Shown here: piece after piece, positions 6,139 to 6,505 of the stretch
Layout: every line of letters starts with the position of its first letter
How positions within the stretch are numbered: the stretch's first letter is position 1
Notes under the pieces: generated by a model
Told to the model about the DNA's origin: nothing
What the model saw: only the letters and a program-made list of their open reading frames with translations
The model's database searches: none
Position numbers and translations under genes: made by a program
Origin: Rubrivivax sp.
GTDB taxonomy: Bacteria; Pseudomonadota; Gammaproteobacteria; Burkholderiales; Burkholderiaceae
DNA length: 6,505 nt
Assembly (NCBI GenBank): GCA_004211235.1
Contig: SEEY01000227.1
Coordinates: 1 to 6,505, forward strand
Reading direction: 5' to 3'

Positions 6139-6284
6139 CGGGTGCCCTGCGCTGCTCAGGCTTTGAGGCCCCGCGCGGAACTCCCTTCGCTTCGCTCCGG
6201 TCAAACAGCCGCGCGGAGTCAGTTCTTGAGGTGCGCTGCGCGCACGGCCTCAAAGCCTTCCGCTGCTCGGCGGTGCTAAAGGGG
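6139..6284 (+). repeat. Extragenic repeat, copy A
   Basis: This is one of two copies of an extragenic repeat. It begins CGGGTGCCCTGCGCTGCTC, has 12-bp inverted arms GGCTTTGAGGCC (6159-6170) and GGCCTCAAAGCC (6246-6257) around a 75-nt interior, and continues through CTCGGC to AAAGGGG (6278-6284). The stretch CCCTTCGCTTCGCT occurs twice, at 6124-6137 just before the copy and at 6183-6196 inside it. CCGCGCGGA also occurs twice, at 6171-6179 and 6209-6217. The element may start further left, at about 6046. Confidence 0.75.
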
Positions 6285-6361
6285 GTAAGAGAAATACCTC
6301 GGAGCGAACGGCTTGCGGGTTTGGCTGTCGGCAGTTGCGGCTGTTCGGCTGTTCCTTCACA

Positions 6362-6505
6362 CCCCTTTGGAGGAGCCGAGAAGCGCAGCAGCCCGAGGCG
6401 CGCGCGAAGCGCGCTTCGTTGACTGACTTCGCGCGGTTGTCTGAACGCAGCGTAGCGAAGTGAGTTCTGCGCGAGCCTCGGGCTGCGAGCATCGCAGGGG
6501 ACCCG
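6362..6505 (-). repeat. Extragenic repeat, copy B (inverted, reaches window edge)
   Basis: Read on the minus strand from 6505, this begins CGGGTCCCCTGCGATGCTC, which matches copy A at 17 of 19 positions. Next come the arms GCAGCCCGAGGC and GCCTCGGGCTGC (on the plus strand, 6475-6486 and 6388-6399), again around exactly 75 nt. It then runs through CTCGGC and, after the same 6-nt spacing, AAAGGGG (6362-6368). The interior matches that of copy A without gaps at about 58 of 75 positions by hand count. It also contains a 14-bp perfect palindrome, CGAAGCGCGCTTCG (6405-6418). The copy probably continues past the window. Confidence 0.75.

Larger units (their letters stand above)
5994..6505. other. 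Gene-free upstream region filled with extragenic repeats
   Basis: No gene-like frame is present on either strand. The stretch next to the MalF-like start (5994-6045) holds a small inverted repeat, CCACG/CGTGG (6006-6010, 6017-6021). It would be the natural place for the operon promoter and operator, but no convincing -35/-10 pair or LacI-type operator is visible. The rest is repeat-derived. Two small hairpins lie at 6046-6095, then an inverted pair of about 145-bp repeats at 6139-6284 and 6362-6505. A 77-bp spacer between them carries a short CGGCTGTT direct repeat. Confidence 0.7.

Noticed and set aside
5100..6422. 440-residue open frame on the plus strand
   Set aside because: Most of it is antisense to the MalF-like permease and the rest runs through non-coding repeats. 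No domain is recognisable.
6250..6492. 80-residue minus-strand open frame in the repeat region
   Set aside because: It falls within the repeat pair and spacer, is Arg/Ser-rich and has no ribosome site or family likeness. Such frames are common in GC-rich non-coding DNA.

Overview
The window is GC-rich (roughly two-thirds G+C by eye) and looks like a chromosomal stretch of a betaproteobacterium, most likely a Burkholderiales member of the Roseateles/Rubrivivax/Variovorax kind. That placement is an inference from base composition, the glycine-rich lipoprotein N-terminus (ACGGGG after the lipobox), the IS66-type transposon and an extragenic repeat of a style common in that order. All recognised genes lie on the minus strand.

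Layout from left to right. Positions 1 to about 1715 are one end of an IS66-family insertion sequence: the N-terminal half of the transposase TnpC (cut by the window edge), then TnpB and TnpA, and an inferred element end at 1715. Positions 1716-2004 are non-coding as far as can be seen; they hold a short 8-bp tandem repeat and perhaps a small gene remnant. Positions 2005-5993 are a compact four-gene cluster transcribed right to left. Positions 5994-6505 carry no gene but hold two inverted, diverged copies of an extragenic repeat about 145 bp long.

The four-gene cluster reads, in transcription order: a MalF-like sugar ABC permease, a MalG-like sugar ABC permease (4-bp ATGA overlap), a cytoplasmic GH1 beta-glucosidase (9-bp gap) and a GH16 endo-beta-glucanase with a lipoprotein signal (30-bp gap). 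The simplest model is a beta-glucan or beta-glucoside utilisation operon. The surface or periplasmic GH16 lipoprotein cuts beta-1,3-type glucan, the ABC transporter imports the oligosaccharides, and GH1 releases glucose inside the cell. The substrate-binding protein, the ATPase and any regulator are not in the window. The binding protein would be expected beyond the right edge.

The most unusual structure is the pair of inverted repeats upstream of the cluster. Each copy contains a 99-nt core made of 12-bp inverted arms around a 75-nt interior. The two interiors align without gaps at about 77% identity, and the arms differ between copies in a way that keeps their pairing.
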